Positions 6,227 through 8,017 of a stretch of DNA of 8,017 nucleotides are shown in pieces. A program made the position numbers and the translations under genes. This DNA comes from Actinomycetota bacterium (GTDB taxonomy: Bacteria > Actinomycetota > Thermoleophilia > Solirubrobacterales > Solirubrobacteraceae), in contig WLNG01000056.1 of NCBI GenBank assembly GCA_009699915.1, positions 1 to 8,017 of the forward strand, written 5' to 3'. Position 1 is the first letter of the stretch. Each line of letters starts with the position of its first letter. A model generated the notes under the pieces. It searched no databases and was not told where the DNA came from. It worked only from the letters and a program-made list of their open reading frames with translations.

Positions 6227-7212
6227 TGCGCGCCGACGTTCTGCTCGTGTCGCTCGGCTCCACCCCCGGCCTGCGCGCCGCCGATCGCGAGCTCGCCCAG
6301 TCGCTGGAGCGCGCGGGCGCGGGGGTCGCCGTCGTCGCAGCGCGCCGCCCGCGCCAGATCCGCACGTTCGCGCTGACCGACCTGCTCTGGGCGCGCGCCG
6401 CCCGCCAGGCTGCGATTGCCGGCATCGCCCAACACGATCCGCGGGCGATCCTCTACTCGACGACGACGGCAGCGCTGCTCTGGCCGCGCCCCGGCGCGAT
6501 CCGCTTCGACGCGCCGGCGGCGGCCACGCGCCCCGGTCGCCACGGAATCTGGCAGCGGCCGCTTGAGCGACGGCGCCTTGAGCAGTCCCCGCTGCTGCTG
6601 CCGTGCTCGAGCGAGGCGCTCGAGGAACTGCCCGTCCCGCATCCCAAGGGGCTCGTCGTTCCGATCCCCGTGGAGGCCGCGGGCACAGGCGAGCCATGGG
6701 AGCTTCGGGAGATCGCAGCGGTGACCTACGCGGGCGATCCGGAGAAGAAGGGACTCGATCGCATCCTCGCGGCCTGGGCGATCGCCCGCCGGCCCGGCGA
6801 GCAGCTCGTCGTCACCGGCCTTGACCCGTCACGCAGCCCAGCTCGCGCCCCGGATGGCGTGGTGTTCACGGGCCCGCTGGAGCCGGGCGAGTACCGCAGG
6901 CTGCTGCTGCGCGCGCGGGTCTTCGTCTGCGCCCCGCGGCGTGAGGACTACGGGATCGCCCAGCTCGAGGCGCTGGCGGACGGATGCGTTCTGGTGACAA
7001 GCCCCGCACCGGGCCCGTACGTTGCGCTGGGCATGGCCCGCGATCTCGACCATCGCCTGGTGTCGGAGGATCTGGCGCCCGCGATCCGCACCGCGCTGGA
7101 TGGCCCCGCCCTCGGCTACCAGGAGCGTGCGGCTGCGCTGGTCGCGCACCTCTCTCGCGCTGCGATCGACCGGCTCGTCGCGCGGGATCTTCTGCCGCGG
7201 CTCCTGGGCTGA
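6226..7212 (+). CDS. GT4-like (GT-B fold) glycosyltransferase
   Basis: 328 residues. The C-terminal Rossmann half is the recognisable part: VTYAGDPEKKGLDRILAAW at about 167-184, then VVTGLD (195-200) and VVFTGPLEPGEYRRLLLRAR (212-231). The donor-site EX7E motif follows, with E240 and E248 in RREDYGIAQLEALADG. This pattern is that of GT4 retaining glycosyltransferases, which move a sugar from a nucleotide donor to a lipid, sugar or protein acceptor at the cytoplasmic face. The N-terminal acceptor half (1-155) is short and diverged, with GSTPGLRAADRELAQSLERA at 11-30 and IRFDAP at 92-97, making the protein somewhat smaller than the usual 370-400 residues. No membrane helix is evident. ATG 6226-6228 overlaps the previous stop (TGATG). 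Donor and acceptor are unknown; the neighbouring polyprenol-phosphate sugar synthase suggests envelope glycan work (inference). Confidence 0.82.
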   Translation: MRADVLLVSLGSTPGLRAADRELAQSLERAGAGVAVVAARRPRQIRTFALTDLLWARAARQAAIAGIAQHDPRAILYSTTTAALLWPRPGAIRFDAPAAATRPGRHGIWQRPLERRRLEQSPLLLPCSSEALEELPVPHPKGLVVPIPVEAAGTGEPWELREIAAVTYAGDPEKKGLDRILAAWAIARRPGEQLVVTGLDPSRSPARAPDGVVFTGPLEPGEYRRLLLRARVFVCAPRREDYGIAQLEALADGCVLVTSPAPGPYVALGMARDLDHRLVSEDLAPAIRTALDGPALGYQERAAALVAHLSRAAIDRLVARDLLPRLLG

Positions 7213-7240
7213 CCGGACCGAACTACGCTCCTCGTCCCGC

Positions 7241-7972
7241 ATGCCCGCCCAGCCCTGGCTCATCCTGCCGACGTTCAACGAGGCCGAGAACCTCGAGCGG
7301 ATCGTCGTTGCTGCGCGCCACGCGTTGGGGCCGGCCTGCCCGGAAGGCTTCCGCATCCTCGTCGTCGACGACGACTCCCCGGATGGCACCGGAGCGATCG
7401 CCGACCGGCTCGCCGGCGCGCATCCAGGCGAGGTCGAGGTGCTCCACCGCACCGAGCGCGCCGGGCTCGGGCCGGCCTACCTCGCCGGCTTCCGGCGCGC
7501 ACTCGACATGGGCGCGAACTACGTGATGGAGATGGACAGCGACTTCTCTCACGACCCCGCCGACCTGCCGCGCCTGCTCGCTGCGGTGCGCGAGGGCGGC
7601 GCCGATGTCGCGCTTGGCTCGCGCTATGTCGACGGCGGCGGCATCGCCGACTGGCCGGCGCTACGGCGGACGGTCAGTCGTGCGGGCTGCCTGTACGCCC
7701 GCGGGATCCTCGGGGTACCCGTCAACGACCTGACCGGCGGGTTCAAGTGCCTGCGCGCCGAGGTGCTCGAGGCGATCGACCTGCCGTCGGTGCGCTCTCG
7801 CGGGTACGCGTTCCAGGTCGAACTGACCTACCGCGCGATCCTGCGCGGCTTCCACGTCGTCGAGGTCCCGATCATCTTCCGGGACCGCACGCTGGGAAGC
7901 TCGAAGATGTCCTGGCGCATCGCGCTCGAGGCCGCTCAGCTGATTCCCGCCATGCGCCTGCGCAGAGGCTGA
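7241..7972 (+). CDS. Polyprenol-phosphate mannose synthase-like GT2 glycosyltransferase
   Basis: 243 residues, matching soluble single-domain dolichol/polyprenol-phosphate mannosyltransferases such as DPM1 and the catalytic domain of actinobacterial Ppm1. These transfer mannose from GDP-mannose to a polyprenyl phosphate at the inner face of the membrane, making a lipid-linked donor for later extracytoplasmic mannosylation. Visible motifs are LPTFNEAENL (9-18), VVDDDSPDGTG (41-51), GLGPAYLAGF (75-84), the metal-binding DXD in MEMDSDFSHDP (96-106), GSRYVDGG (126-133), NDLTGGFKC (162-170), GYAFQVELTYRA (188-199) and FRDRTLGSSKMS (213-224). No transmembrane segment follows, unlike GtrB-type or two-domain Ppm1 proteins. 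The frame is open further upstream (to 7022), but that part overlaps the GT4 gene. ATG 7241 is where homology begins and lies 28 bp after the previous stop, without a clear Shine-Dalgarno. Glucose instead of mannose is possible. Confidence 0.9.
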   Translation: MPAQPWLILPTFNEAENLERIVVAARHALGPACPEGFRILVVDDDSPDGTGAIADRLAGAHPGEVEVLHRTERAGLGPAYLAGFRRALDMGANYVMEMDSDFSHDPADLPRLLAAVREGGADVALGSRYVDGGGIADWPALRRTVSRAGCLYARGILGVPVNDLTGGFKCLRAEVLEAIDLPSVRSRGYAFQVELTYRAILRGFHVVEVPIIFRDRTLGSSKMSWRIALEAAQLIPAMRLRRG

Positions 7973-8017
7973 CGCGCCGGGACGCTCAAGCGCGAGCGAC
8001 GGCACGCCGAAGGACTA

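Noticed and set aside
4898..6697. 599-residue open frame on the minus strand opposite otsB, the membrane protein and the GT4 gene
   Set aside because: Composition is dominated by Arg, Ala and Gly and it spans three well-supported genes on the other strand, so it is a shadow frame.
7022..7240. N-terminal extension of the polyprenol-phosphate mannose synthase frame
   Set aside because: The extension lies mostly inside the GT4 gene and has no GT2 character; family homology starts right after the ATG at 7241.
7973..8017. Tail after the last gene, with a CGCTC...GAGCG hairpin and a CTA at the very end
   Set aside because: The stem is 5 bp without a T-run, so no terminator is called. The final CTA could be a minus-strand stop of a gene entering from the right, but nothing beyond it can be read.

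Overview
This window is GC-rich (roughly 70% by eye) and almost fully coding. Its genes are tightly packed, with strong third-position G/C, many stop/start overlaps and few recognisable Shine-Dalgarno sites. Protein style and gene types suggest a high-GC actinobacterium, most likely Thermoleophilia/Solirubrobacterales. That taxonomic guess rests on the feel of the proteins and codon use, not on a marker gene. No rRNA, tRNA, CRISPR array, insertion sequence or phage gene is visible, and the region looks like ordinary chromosomal backbone.

Layout. (1) 2-838, plus strand: the 3' part of an OB-fold + HD-domain protein resembling the YhaM 3'-5' exoribonuclease family, cut by the left edge. (2) 835-4876, minus strand, read from right to left: two tandem half-length TauE/SafE membrane proteins joined by a TGATG overlap, then an acetoacetyl-CoA synthetase 28 bp further on, then a three-PAS-domain protein with no output domain. 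The PAS gene converges on the HD gene, and their stop codons share a CTAG tetranucleotide. (3) 4895-7972, plus strand: trehalose-6-phosphate phosphatase (otsB), a small four-helix membrane protein of unknown function, a GT4-type glycosyltransferase and a GT2 polyprenol-phosphate mannose synthase-like enzyme. Spacings of 6 bp, -1 bp and 28 bp suggest one operon.

The two operons start back to back, with only 18 bp between start codons (4877-4894). This gap carries near-symmetric -10-like hexamers on both strands, each about 6-7 bp from its start codon. That is the arrangement expected for two leaderless transcripts fired from one bidirectional promoter.

Functionally, the minus operon may couple uptake or efflux of a small organic anion to acetoacetate activation (inference only). 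The plus operon looks like sugar-phosphate and envelope-glycan metabolism. I did not find a convincing new defence, mobile or RNA-based system. The points most worth a second look are the paired half-size TauE proteins, the 18-bp divergent promoter and the output-less PAS protein.
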